From: Verrucomicrobiales bacterium
GTDB taxonomy: Bacteria; Verrucomicrobiota; Verrucomicrobiia; Verrucomicrobiales; SLCJ01
Direction of reading: 5' to 3'
DNA length: 64,000 nt
Assembly (NCBI GenBank): GCA_024636835.1
Contig: JAGXGH010000008.1
Location: 1-64,000 of the forward strand
The number at the start of each line of letters is the position of its first letter. Position 1 is the first letter of the stretch. Made by a program: the position numbers and the translations under genes. This document shows positions 1-8,280 of the stretch, one piece after another. Below the pieces are notes generated by a model. It was not told the DNA's origin. It was given only the letters and a program-made list of their open reading frames with translations, and did not search any database.

Positions 1-2
1 CG

Positions 3-2507
3 GTGAGCGTAAAGTTCGCCATTGGCGACGATATCTACACGGTAAAAAAGGAATTCAACGGCACCAAAGGCAGCACGGTTCTGCAACCGGAAAACGGAGC
101 CACCCTAACCGGCGACGCTGCCGAGGAAAGGCTCGCTGAATTGCTGGGTGTGGAGGGAACTGTCGGCGGAGGTGGTGCAAAGAAGGCACTTCCAAAACGT
201 TGGGCGCACCTCTGGGTGTGGCAAGGCTCGAGCAATCTGTCGCCCCTCGACTCGGCGGAGGAGGCTCAGCCCGCACTTCGCACAAGCCTTCAACAACAAG
301 CCGGCGAAGGCTTGATCGTCAGCCCCACCGATCAATCCGTTATCAACGCGCTACAGAAACTTCGCGACGAAACACTCACCAATGCCGGCAATGCGAAATC
401 GGGATCGGAGCTAAAACGCCTGGAGGATGAGCTTGAAGCATCCGCACATGACCTTGCCGAGAAACAACGTATCCTTGCCGACCTCGAGCAAGCTGCGGAT
501 CAGTTCACTCAAGCGAACGAAAACCTACTGCGTCACTCGGAGTTCGAAAAATCCGCGACGACCCAGTTGCAGGAAGTCACCACTAAACTCAAAGAAGTCC
601 AATCACTAAAGACCTTGTTGGACGAAAAGAAACGTATGCGCGAGGCCTCTGAAAAGGCTCTTAGAGAACTTCAAGAAGCAGACAATGGTATCAGGAAACG
701 CGAGAAGGTGCTCGCAGAAAAGCGCGAAGCCGCAAAACCTCGTGAGGATAAATTGACCGAACTCGTCAAAGAGATTGGCGAAACTTCAGCAGCTCACGCA
801 AAGTCGCTCACCTCCCGTGAAGCACTCACCAAAACAGCACGAGACACACGCGCGCTGAAGGATGTCTGGGAAGCGCAAATCGCCATCATCGAAGCCACTC
901 AACAGCTCAAAGAAAATTCGAAGCAATTGCAGTCTGCCATCGAGTTGAAGGACAAGGTCAACGACGCCCGCAAAGCATTTACAACTATAGAACGCTTCAC
1001 TCCACAGGCGGTGGATAAGTTGCGAAAGCTCGAACAGGCCACTGCCATCACCGCAGCAAAGCTGGAAGGGTTCGCTCTCCGCGTTGAGTTGCTAGACTCC
1101 CCACATGACGTCACTTTAGACGGTCGTCCACTCGCTAAAGGCTCCACCGAAACCCTGACCGCCAGCGGCGATCTCGTTGTTGACGGGACGACGAAGGTTC
1201 GCCTCACGCCTGGTAACACCCAGGATCTGGAATCTGCCAAACACGCGGCAAACGAAGCCATCTCAGCACGCGACGCTGCACTGGATGAACTAGGCGTGAA
1301 ATCTCTGGACGCCGCACAACAAGGCGAACTACGCCGCTCAAAAGGCGAGGCAGAAGTCACCCGCTTGAACGACCAATGGCAGACACTCGACCTTCCATCG
1401 ATCGAAGCGCGGCGCGAGCAATTGCAACAGACTCTGGCACGGATGGAAGCCAAACGTGATCAGTCTACCGCTGGGGTGGACGCCCCGTCATTCCCCACGG
1501 ATCTAGAAGCAACAACCCTTCTACTGCAACAGGCCACCGCCGATGCCAAGGAGGCTGAAGCGAAGCTCTCCGATGCCAACACAAAGGAGAAAACCCTACG
1601 CGAAAAAGTCGACCTCTTGCGACAGCGTGGAGAAAGCGAAAAAGCCCAGCAGCAGGAACTCGTCGACCTTATCAAGGAGAGCGAAACCCGCCTGCGATTC
1701 GAGCGCGAACGCTGGGGTGAAGAAGGTCAGCGCAGCACCAAACTGATCGATGCGGAATCCTTGGTCGCCAGATCTACTGCCGATGAATCGCAGCAACTGA
1801 GCACGCTCAACGATCTCGCCCCCCAACAACTCACGACAGATCATGAGCGGCTCAGCTCTGGATTGTTGAAGGTCAGTAAACTTATCCAAGAAACCCGCGA
1901 CACGCTCTCTAGTGCGAGAACGCGCCTTCAAGCTTCGGGTACGACAGATCCGCAACGCGACCTTGCCGAAGCACAAGCACAGCACCAACGAATCGTCCAA
2001 CGACACGTGCAGTTGCGTCATCAAAGTGACGCACGCTCTCTACTTTTAGAGCGCCTCAAGGCCGCGCAGGCTTCGACAACATCAGCGCTCACCAAACCGC
2101 TCGAAGACGCCGCCAGTGGGTATCTTGAATTACTCTTCGACCCCGGAGCAGAGGCCGGACTTATCTGGTCTGACGACGGTGGATCTATCGTTGGCATGAC
2201 CGTGAAACGTGCGTCACAGAACTCCGCCGAGTATCGCTTTGACGAGCTCAGCCACGGCACCCGCGAGCAAGTCGCCCTCGCTCTTAGACTCGCCATGGCA
2301 GAGGTCCTCGCCGCCGACCACGACGGCAAGCTTCCCGTCGTGCTTGACGATGCGTTTACCCACGCCGACCGCCAACGCATTCAAAAACTTCAAAGTGTAC
2401 TCTATCGTGGAGCGTCCAGAGGATTACAAATCTTACTCCTCACCTGCCATCCCGAAAACTACACCGGCCTCACCTCGCAGGAAATCACCCTCCCCGCGCC
2501 TCACTAG
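3..2507 (+). CDS. SMC/RecN-like AAA family ATPase, 5'-truncated by the window edge
   Basis: The reading frame is open from the first bases, so the true start and the Walker A motif lie upstream of the window. About 834 residues are visible. After a short globular N-terminal part, residues ~120-740 are dominated by Glu/Lys/Ala/Gln/Arg heptad-like sequence typical of long coiled coils. The C-terminal ATPase half-site follows: an ABC-type signature (LSHGTREQ, ~748) and a Walker B (LPVVLDDAF, ~778), then a D-loop/H-loop-like segment ending ILLLTCHPENY. This is the layout of YhaN/SbcC/RecN-type coiled-coil ATPases that act on DNA ends or in repair. The precise family and substrate cannot be fixed without the N-terminus and its upstream partner, which in SbcCD/YhaO-YhaN pairs is a nuclease gene. 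Confidence 0.8.
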   Translation: MSVKFAIGDDIYTVKKEFNGTKGSTVLQPENGATLTGDAAEERLAELLGVEGTVGGGGAKKALPKRWAHLWVWQGSSNLSPLDSAEEAQPALRTSLQQQAGEGLIVSPTDQSVINALQKLRDETLTNAGNAKSGSELKRLEDELEASAHDLAEKQRILADLEQAADQFTQANENLLRHSEFEKSATTQLQEVTTKLKEVQSLKTLLDEKKRMREASEKALRELQEADNGIRKREKVLAEKREAAKPREDKLTELVKEIGETSAAHAKSLTSREALTKTARDTRALKDVWEAQIAIIEATQQLKENSKQLQSAIELKDKVNDARKAFTTIERFTPQAVDKLRKLEQATAITAAKLEGFALRVELLDSPHDVTLDGRPLAKGSTETLTASGDLVVDGTTKVRLTPGNTQDLESAKHAANEAISARDAALDELGVKSLDAAQQGELRRSKGEAEVTRLNDQWQTLDLPSIEARREQLQQTLARMEAKRDQSTAGVDAPSFPTDLEATTLLLQQATADAKEAEAKLSDANTKEKTLREKVDLLRQRGESEKAQQQELVDLIKESETRLRFERERWGEEGQRSTKLIDAESLVARSTADESQQLSTLNDLAPQQLTTDHERLSSGLLKVSKLIQETRDTLSSARTRLQASGTTDPQRDLAEAQAQHQRIVQRHVQLRHQSDARSLLLERLKAAQASTTSALTKPLEDAASGYLELLFDPGAEAGLIWSDDGGSIVGMTVKRASQNSAEYRFDELSHGTREQVALALRLAMAEVLAADHDGKLPVVLDDAFTHADRQRIQKLQSVLYRGASRGLQILLLTCHPENYTGLTSQEITLPAPH

Positions 2508-2598
2508 CTCGGAGTATTTGCGCATTTTGTCGAATCCCGTTGGCAGCCCGGCTTGATGCGGTGACCTAAGGCTTCGACAATGGCTTCGATGACATTTG

Positions 2599-2702
2599 AT
2601 ATCAAATCTTGATAATGATCTGACGCGAGCGGTCGGTTAGTTGGTTGATCGTGAGATACTTGCGCACGGCTATAGTCATGTTTTTATTCGAAACCGGTAT
2701 TA
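2599..2702 (-). repeat. Dispersed repeat, copy D (diverged)
   Basis: Read on the minus strand this stretch begins TTAATACCGGTTTCGAATAA, continues through an ATGACTAT/GCGCAAGTA core, and ends GCGTCAGATCATTATCAAGA. The same order of blocks occurs at 48770-48910, 49438-49538 and (inverted) 62347-62477. The ends are conserved and the middle is diverged. It sits between the convergent 3' ends of the ATPase and DUF2202 genes. The rest of 2508-2778 shows no gene. Confidence 0.6.
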
Positions 2703-2778
2703 ATTAGCCCAAGACGGGGCACATCAAGTGCTAACACGGATGCTTCTTGCTCGAGGCCATTGGAGAAGTCACTCATTT

Positions 2779-3513
2779 CTAGCAACGACACGCGCCCTGT
2801 CCTTTACCCTGTCCTTTACCCTGTCCTTTACCCTGTCCTTTGCCTTGTCCTTTGCCTTGTCCTTTGCCTTGTCCTTTACCCTGTCCTTTGCCTTGTCTTT
2901 TGCCCTTTCCCTTCCCTTTCCACTGCTTATCGCACTGTCGCTTACCCCCACAAGACATCTCTTGACTAATGATCTCCTTGAACAGCTTTTCAGGAAGAAC
3001 CTGCGGAGTATAGATCACGGCGCGATTTTCCAGGTTTCGGACAAATGCTCGCAGGTGGTTCTCTGATGCGGTGATGAGTATTTCACAAGTATCTTTCACC
3101 TCATCGGAATCACTTGCCTTGGCCACGTGCTCAAGATCACGAATGTCGGTTTCCTCAACAAGTGCTGCGGCGGCGAGGGATTTCTCAACGGAAACTTTTC
3201 CCTCTGCGGAAAGCTGATTGTAAATTGCTTGCAGCGTCGGGTTTTTGAACTTCCCTTTTCCGAGTGATTTCGGCGGAGTGATGTCGAAGGATTTTAAGAG
3301 ATCGGCCATGATCTCGCGATGGCGCTGCTCGCTGGATGAGATGTTCGCGAATGGTCGAAGATCATACTGGGCGTTGAAACCCTGATAAAGCTCCATGGCA
3401 ACGCGCTCTTCTTCGTAAAGATCGATGAGAGCCTGCCGCTCTATTGGTTCAATAGCGAGAGTAGGAAGAGCCAGGGCGATGAATAGAATGGATGTGACGT
3501 ATGGTTTTTTCAT
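2779..3513 (-). CDS. Secreted DUF2202 ferritin-like protein with a GKGQ-repeat tail
   Basis: The 244-residue protein starts with a clear signal peptide (MKKPYVTSILFIALALPTLA). Residues ~25-165 match the DUF2202 ferritin-like pattern: an EER..MELYQGF helix, an SSSEQRHREIM helix, and a second pair containing EETDIRDLEH and SENHLRAF. The Glu/His pairs are spaced as in four-helix di-iron bundles. The domain is followed by a short Cys-containing linker (MSCGGKRQC) and a highly basic tail built from repeated G-K-G-Q units, ending GACRC. The tail is encoded by a 12-bp tandem repeat, so its length is likely to vary between strains. Periplasmic or extracellular location is predicted. Iron or metal binding is inferred from the fold and from the Cys residues; nothing in the neighbourhood confirms a role. 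Confidence 0.75.
   Translation of the reverse strand: MKKPYVTSILFIALALPTLAIEPIERQALIDLYEEERVAMELYQGFNAQYDLRPFANISSSEQRHREIMADLLKSFDITPPKSLGKGKFKNPTLQAIYNQLSAEGKVSVEKSLAAAALVEETDIRDLEHVAKASDSDEVKDTCEILITASENHLRAFVRNLENRAVIYTPQVLPEKLFKEIISQEMSCGGKRQCDKQWKGKGKGKRQGKGQGKGQGKGQGKGQGKGQGKGQGKGQGKGQGACRC
2795..2905. repeat. 12-bp coding tandem repeat (about nine units)
   Basis: Units of CCTGTCCTTTAC and variants (CTTGTCCTTTGC) follow one another without interruption. Read on the minus strand each unit encodes Gly-Lys-Gly-Gln of the DUF2202 protein tail. Because the unit is a multiple of three, gain or loss of units would keep the frame. Confidence 0.9.
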
Positions 3514-3729
3514 AATGTGTGTAAATGCTTTGTAGGTAGCAACACATTAGAAAGCGCAAAGGTTTCGCGACACTGATGACTGTGCCTGAATCACCACGAG
3601 AAACTCATCGATTCGCACAAGTCGCAGAGTTCTCAAGGCTTGATGACGGCACGCAGATATGGCCTCAGAGAATGAGACAAATCACCTCGACCAGCTAAGA
3701 AGCAATTTCCGGATCGAGCAACTTCCCGT

Positions 3730-4974
3730 TTACGAGAAACGCTTCATCAACAGCGATGCATTATGCCCGCCGAAGCCGAAGGAGTTGCTCAATGCAGCAT
3801 CGACCTTCACCTCTTGCGCAATGTTGGGAACATAATCGAGATCGCACTCTGGATCAGGATTTTCGAGGTTGATGGTCGGAGGGAGAACGCCCTCGTTAAT
3901 CGCCTTGATACAGGCAATCGCCTCCACGCCGCCCGCAGCACCGAGAAGGTGGCCGGTCATTGACTTGGTCGATGAGACTTTGAGACCGTTCTTGGCGTAA
4001 TCACCGAAAACTCGCTTCACTGCTTTTGTTTCGCAGATGTCGCCAAGACCGGTGGACGTTCCGTGCGCGTTGACGTAACCAATTTCCTCAAGCGCGAGGC
4101 CAGAGTGTTTGATGGCCATTTCCATGCAGCGCGCTGCACCGATACCCTCTGGGTGAGGTGCAGAAAGATGGTAGGCATCAGCGGAAATTCCGTAGCCGAC
4201 AATTTCGGCGAGAATGTTCGCGCCGCGCTTCTTGGCGTGTTCGAGTTCTTCGATCACCAAGCAAGCAGCGCCTTCGCCCATCACGAAGCCATCACGGTCG
4301 ACGTCAAATGGACGCGACGCGCGTTGAGGCTCGTCGTTGCGTAGGCTGAGTGCCTTCATGTTGGAAAACCCTGCCACACCCATTGGAAGAATAGTCGATT
4401 CCGCTCCACCGACAACGAACCCATCAGCGTCGCCAAACTTAATGATACGCCAAGCTTCACCAATGTTGTGGTTCGCTGTGGCACAGGCCGTAACGATAGC
4501 CATGTTTGGCCCACGAAGGTCCAACTCCATCGACACCAGACCACTCGCCATGTTGGCAATCATCATCGGAATCGTGAATGGTGACACGCGTGATGGATTC
4601 TTCTCCAAGAGTGTTTGATGATTCTTCTCAAGATATCCGAGACCACCGATTCCACTGCCCAGCATCACACCAAAGCGGTCGGCATCTATCGTGGAGTGAT
4701 CCACACCTGAATTAGCCCATGCCATCTTCGCAGCTGCCATACCGAGATTGATGTAGCGGTCACTGCGTCGTGAATCTTTCGGGCTATTGAAGAATGACGC
4801 GAAATCCAAATCTTTTACTTCGCCACCGATCTTGCAGGGGTAATCACTCACGTCGAAAAGTGTGATCGGGCCAATGCCGCTCTTTCCGTTGATCATACTG
4901 TCCCACATGCTCTCCACGTCGTTACCGATTGGAGAGACGGCGCCCATTCCTGTGATTACTACTCTGCGATCCAT
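3730..4974 (-). CDS. fabF: Beta-ketoacyl-ACP synthase II
   Basis: The enzyme condenses malonyl-ACP with acyl-ACP in fatty-acid elongation. The chosen start (MDRRVVITGMG) gives 414 residues, the normal FabF length, and places the family's first motif at the N-terminus; an in-frame start 48 bases upstream would add an atypical extension. The Cys-His-His triad is visible: Cys164 in TACATANHNIG, His304 in NAHGTSTGLGD and His342 in KSMTGHLLGAAGG. The usual partner acpP is not adjacent, and the upstream gene is a small zinc-ribbon protein on the same strand. No strong Shine-Dalgarno sequence precedes the start. Confidence 0.96.
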   Translation of the reverse strand: MDRRVVITGMGAVSPIGNDVESMWDSMINGKSGIGPITLFDVSDYPCKIGGEVKDLDFASFFNSPKDSRRSDRYINLGMAAAKMAWANSGVDHSTIDADRFGVMLGSGIGGLGYLEKNHQTLLEKNPSRVSPFTIPMMIANMASGLVSMELDLRGPNMAIVTACATANHNIGEAWRIIKFGDADGFVVGGAESTILPMGVAGFSNMKALSLRNDEPQRASRPFDVDRDGFVMGEGAACLVIEELEHAKKRGANILAEIVGYGISADAYHLSAPHPEGIGAARCMEMAIKHSGLALEEIGYVNAHGTSTGLGDICETKAVKRVFGDYAKNGLKVSSTKSMTGHLLGAAGGVEAIACIKAINEGVLPPTINLENPDPECDLDYVPNIAQEVKVDAALSNSFGFGGHNASLLMKRFS

Positions 4975-5101
4975 AATAATTCTGGTTATTGCTTGTGTTA
5001 AAAGGTGATGATCGATGATCAAATTGCACTACCTGCATAAGGCAGCTGGGAAGCTTTGGCAACCTGCCAATCGCCATAAGAATGATGTTCTGTTTGCGAG
5101 T

Positions 5102-5341
5102 CTAAAGAAGCGGTCTGTGCTGGTTGGCGTTGGTTCTCCCGCAATGCGGACAAGCTGCGGCGGCAGTTTCGACGTTTAGGCGATATGAGTTCATACAAGC
5201 GCAGCAAACAATATCCCTCTCCCACGCAGCACGCTCCATTTTCCGACGGCGTAAAACCATCCACAACCCGGCAATCAACAGAGCGAGTAGAGTGCCGCCG
5301 ATGGATAGAAAAACGAGTTGGATGAAGGTGAGCTGAATCAT
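5102..5341 (-). CDS. Small membrane protein with C-terminal zinc ribbon
   Basis: The 79-residue product has one hydrophobic segment (residues ~5-29), a basic cluster (LRRRKMER) and then a treble-clef or ribbon-like pair of metal-binding knuckles (CCACMNSY and CPHCGRTN). The order predicts a membrane-anchored cytoplasmic zinc domain. Function is unknown. It lies 9 bases downstream of the exb-associated gene on the same strand and may be part of that operon. Confidence 0.7.
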   Translation of the reverse strand: MIQLTFIQLVFLSIGGTLLALLIAGLWMVLRRRKMERAAWERDIVCCACMNSYRLNVETAAAACPHCGRTNANQHRPLL

Positions 5342-5350
5342 ATCAATAGG

Positions 5351-6133
5351 CTACCAAAGTTCGATGAGGTAACGCTTCCAGATTGTCGTATTCGCAGCGG
5401 TCTCTTCAAGCTTCAACGGTAGACGCTGACCGATTAGCTCTTTACGCAAGGCTTGAAGAACATCGGGAGCAGCGCGCTCGCCAATCGCAACACGCACCAC
5501 GCCACGAGAATCAATGCCAAGATCGAACACCACCGACAGACCGTAATTCTGATCCCAAAAAGAGGGGTCCCATGAGACTGGCCATTTAAACCTCTCACCA
5601 TCATCCAGATCAATGACCGAAACTACCTTGGGAGCCAACCACTCAGTTGCCGGAGACGGTGATACTGCTCTCGTTGCTGAAGAGCCAGCCAAGGGAGCTA
5701 GATGAATAACACTGCGCTTTGTGAATGCAGGGAAAGGCACATCGATATGATCACTTTCGCTCTCCGGCATCGGGAGGGGCTGGAGAGTATAATCGACGAA
5801 CGATGGTGCGAGCTTTACCCCGGTGTCGATGGCATCTCGTGGATTTATTGCTACCTCGTAGGCATTGAGCGCATCGAAATGCGCCAACAGCACGCGGTTG
5901 GACTCCGGGTCTTCGCTGCGCAAAATCAGTAATTGGGCCTCATCGCGTATCGTCTCGCTTTCACCTCGTTGGGCGAGATCGAATACATAGAACCCAGCTA
6001 GATGAACCACGACCGCACCGATCAACACGACGAAAAACTTGAACGAGGGGAAGCGAAATCTTCGCCAGCGAAAAACAAGCTCAGGCGGTGCCAAGGACTC
6101 ATCGCCGAGAAGCTCTGGACCATGTTTCGTCAT
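5351..6133 (-). CDS. Membrane-anchored TonB-like third component of the ExbBD operon
   Basis: This 260-residue protein has a basic N-terminal tail of about 30 residues, one transmembrane helix (FFVVLIGAVVVHLAGFYVF, ~34-52) and a long periplasmic part. Its C-terminal ~75 residues (VVFDLGIDSRGVVRVAIGE through the final YLIELW) resemble the energy-transfer domain region of TonB/TolA-type proteins in length and position. I do not see a canonical Pro-rich spanner or YP motif. Its start overlaps the exbD stop by one base (TAATG), so it is translationally linked to ExbD. The operon position exbB-exbD-this gene is what TonB normally occupies, so a TonB/TolA role is inferred from context rather than recognised from sequence. 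Confidence 0.6.
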   Translation of the reverse strand: MTKHGPELLGDESLAPPELVFRWRRFRFPSFKFFVVLIGAVVVHLAGFYVFDLAQRGESETIRDEAQLLILRSEDPESNRVLLAHFDALNAYEVAINPRDAIDTGVKLAPSFVDYTLQPLPMPESESDHIDVPFPAFTKRSVIHLAPLAGSSATRAVSPSPATEWLAPKVVSVIDLDDGERFKWPVSWDPSFWDQNYGLSVVFDLGIDSRGVVRVAIGERAAPDVLQALRKELIGQRLPLKLEETAANTTIWKRYLIELW

Positions 6134-6558
6134 TAGTATTTCCCGGGGGTAGTTGCGAGAGCGACGGAAAACCCGCGCTCGATCAAGAGGTTTTGGATGT
6201 CGATCATGCGACCATGCGCCACCAGCCGATCAGCGCGAATGATGATAGCTCCTACCTTCCCCTTCTCATCGCGATCCTGTATGGCGAGTTCGTCCAAGCG
6301 ATCGCCTAAATCCGAAAACAGAACCGGTCGACGGTTGAGAAGCAGCTGAGGAGAATCTCCAGCTGGAACCACCAGCGTGTGGCCGTCTCCAAAATCCTTC
6401 AGCGGAAACTGACTACGTGGGAGTTCAATGGCGACACCTGAAGGCACCACCAGATCCGAGCCGAGCAGAAAGAACAACATCAAGGTACACATCACATCCA
6501 TTACCGGAGAGACCAGTAAAAACCCCGGGTGAAAACGCAGTGTGGAATGCAACTTCAT
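6133..6558 (-). CDS. exbD: ExbD/TolR family biopolymer transport protein
   Basis: The 141-residue protein has the ExbD layout: a short cytoplasmic tail, a single membrane helix containing the conserved Asp (VMDVMCTLMLFFLLG, Asp21), and a periplasmic domain with IIIRADRLVAHGRMIDIQNLL near the C-terminus, the usual 'I.aD..v.yg.v..v...l' pattern. With ExbB it would form the proton-driven motor that energises a TonB- or TolA-like partner. It is 26 bases downstream of exbB and overlaps the following gene by one base. Confidence 0.9.
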   Translation of the reverse strand: MKLHSTLRFHPGFLLVSPVMDVMCTLMLFFLLGSDLVVPSGVAIELPRSQFPLKDFGDGHTLVVPAGDSPQLLLNRRPVLFSDLGDRLDELAIQDRDEKGKVGAIIIRADRLVAHGRMIDIQNLLIERGFSVALATTPGKY

Positions 6559-6584
6559 GAAGCAATGTATCCAAGTTTAGCAAA

Positions 6585-7271
6585 CTACCGAGCGCCCTTC
6601 GTCCCTACTGACTCCTCCTTACCAGCCACCTTTTCATCGCTGAACGACAGGATGGATCGGTCACGTCGGGCGTCGGAAATCAGGTTCACTACCTCAATCC
6701 CAGCGCGTTCCATTTCTCGCATCAAATTACGCACAGTCGAAGCAAGAAAGGAATAAACGATATATACAGGCACACCAATCACCAGACCAGCTGCGGACGT
6801 GACCAAGCTCTGATAAACACCACGGAAAAGTTGGAATGGTGACGCATAACCACTCACCTCACTGACCTGAATGAAGGTGTCAATCATCCCAACAATCGTG
6901 CCGAGAAGCCCGATCAAAGGCGCGACAAAGGCAATCGTCGACAACACGGGGAGGTAACGTTCAAGGCGTTGAACCTCAAGTTGTCCAGTCTCTTGCGCGA
7001 TCTCTTTAAGCTCAGCGCGCGGCGCATCGTGGTGAAGGACAACGGCGTGAACAACCCGTGCAACAGGCCCCGGTGTGCCAATACACTCGCGCACCGCCTC
7101 CGCGTATTCCTTACGACGCAAGCGGAGAGAAATCCCCTCAAGAAGCAGGCGGACATTGATCGAAGAGCGATGGTAGTAGAGGAAGCGCTCGGCGGCGACC
7201 GCCATTGCAAAAATGCTGCATCCCAGCAGCACCCACATCAATTGACCGCCTTTTTCGATAATCTCTAGCAT
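6585..7271 (-). CDS. exbB: ExbB/TolQ/MotA family proton channel
   Basis: Starting at MLEIIEKGGQLMWVLL gives 228 residues, matching small ExbB proteins; the frame is open another 42 codons upstream but that segment is not family-like. Three hydrophobic segments are seen: residues ~10-30, ~106-130 (FVAPLIGLLGTIVGMI, the signature) and ~153-175 (SLVTSAAGLVIGVPVYIVYSFL). It forms the pentameric channel around ExbD in the inner membrane. It is the first gene of the exbB-exbD-TonB-like operon. Confidence 0.92.
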   Translation of the reverse strand: MLEIIEKGGQLMWVLLGCSIFAMAVAAERFLYYHRSSINVRLLLEGISLRLRRKEYAEAVRECIGTPGPVARVVHAVVLHHDAPRAELKEIAQETGQLEVQRLERYLPVLSTIAFVAPLIGLLGTIVGMIDTFIQVSEVSGYASPFQLFRGVYQSLVTSAAGLVIGVPVYIVYSFLASTVRNLMREMERAGIEVVNLISDARRDRSILSFSDEKVAGKEESVGTKGAR

Positions 7272-7634
7272 ATTCAGGTCTGGAAAGATTGCCGTGGTGC
7301 TGCAATGAGGCGCATTCACCACGTTAGTGGTTGAATTTCCCATACCCGGTGGCCTAAGAAACTCAACACAAGAGACTTGACCAGAATTGCGCTTCATTCA
7401 AGTAAACAAAACTCCCGATTCTCACCCTCAATTTCTCGAATAAACAACACGTAGAAGGGGCTTCCTGCCCGTAGCCCCTTCTCCGTCCCACATCATGCAC
7501 CACCCTGAACAGTGCCCAAGCACTCCACCGCCGATAAGCTAACCCTAAAATATTCAGCATATCGGCTCGTTCTGCTTCATCTTTTCACGTTGACTATTTA
7601 TCCTGGCGTTCTGCAATTCCAATGACAAAGCACT
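7272..7634. promoter_or_regulatory. Divergent intergenic region with a 9-bp hairpin
   Basis: This gap separates the exb operon (minus) from a pseudopilin-like gene (plus). It contains an exact inverted repeat, GAAGGGGCT at 7454-7462 and AGCCCCTTC at 7473-7481, with a 10-base loop. Neither side is followed by a T-tract, so it is not a standard intrinsic terminator; an mRNA leader structure or protein site is possible. No convincing gene is seen here. Confidence 0.45.
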
Positions 7635-8009
7635 ATGGACGATAAACATTATAAAATCCTTATATCCGTCCTCGTTTCACTAATCTTGATAGGCCTTATC
7701 TTCTTATCTGTTCGGTGGAAAGAAGGCTCTAATCGTTCAAATTGCATCCTCAACATCCGTAATTTCCAAGTCGGTATCCGTTCTTATGCAAGCGTGAATG
7801 CGACAGCTAACGGTGAGAAAATCGCAGTTTCAGATCTGGTCGGTAAAGGCAACCTTTTCGAGACCTTCCCAGTCTGCCCCTCAGGCGGCACTTATACCCC
7901 GGGAACAACTGGTAATGTGACCTATGAAGTCACTGGAGGAGTGGTCTTTCTAAAGTGTGACTGCACCGCAGGTGATGGACACACTCCCAAAAGCACCAGC
8001 GACTGGTAA
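7635..8009 (+). CDS. Pseudopilin-like membrane protein
   Basis: The 124-residue product has an N-terminal hydrophobic helix (ILISVLVSLILIGLIFLSV, ~8-26) followed by NCILNIRNFQVGIRSYASVN, which resembles the region after the helix in type II secretion pseudopilins. Near the C-terminus it has CPSGGTYTPG, a motif I associate with the abundant pseudopilin-like proteins of Verrucomicrobiota and Planctomycetota. A prepilin peptidase site (G|FT..E) is not visible. Four Cys residues could form disulfides. It stands alone with no secretion genes nearby. Function is unassigned. Confidence 0.65.
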   Translation: MDDKHYKILISVLVSLILIGLIFLSVRWKEGSNRSNCILNIRNFQVGIRSYASVNATANGEKIAVSDLVGKGNLFETFPVCPSGGTYTPGTTGNVTYEVTGGVVFLKCDCTAGDGHTPKSTSDW

Positions 8010-8127
8010 GTCATCACGACGAACCAATGGCGAGAGAACGCCTATCTTGCTGTTTTGGAAGAATCCTCATCAAATCCAGCTGGCGACGCTTGGAAGCAGT
8101 CCCCTTAGGTCGTTGATAGTAAGAAAG

Positions 8128-8200
<73 letters not shown>

Positions 8201-8280
8201 ATTTTGGAGGTGGCGCACCTTAGGACACAGATTTCACGGATGCAACGCGAAACCGAATCCCAAGTGCCACTTCAAAAGGA

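Noticed and set aside
2795-2905. 12-bp repeats as a CRISPR array
   Set aside because: No spacers; the units are contiguous and in frame with a protein.
7454-7481. Hairpin as an intrinsic terminator
   Set aside because: It lies between divergent starts and has no T-tract on either side.
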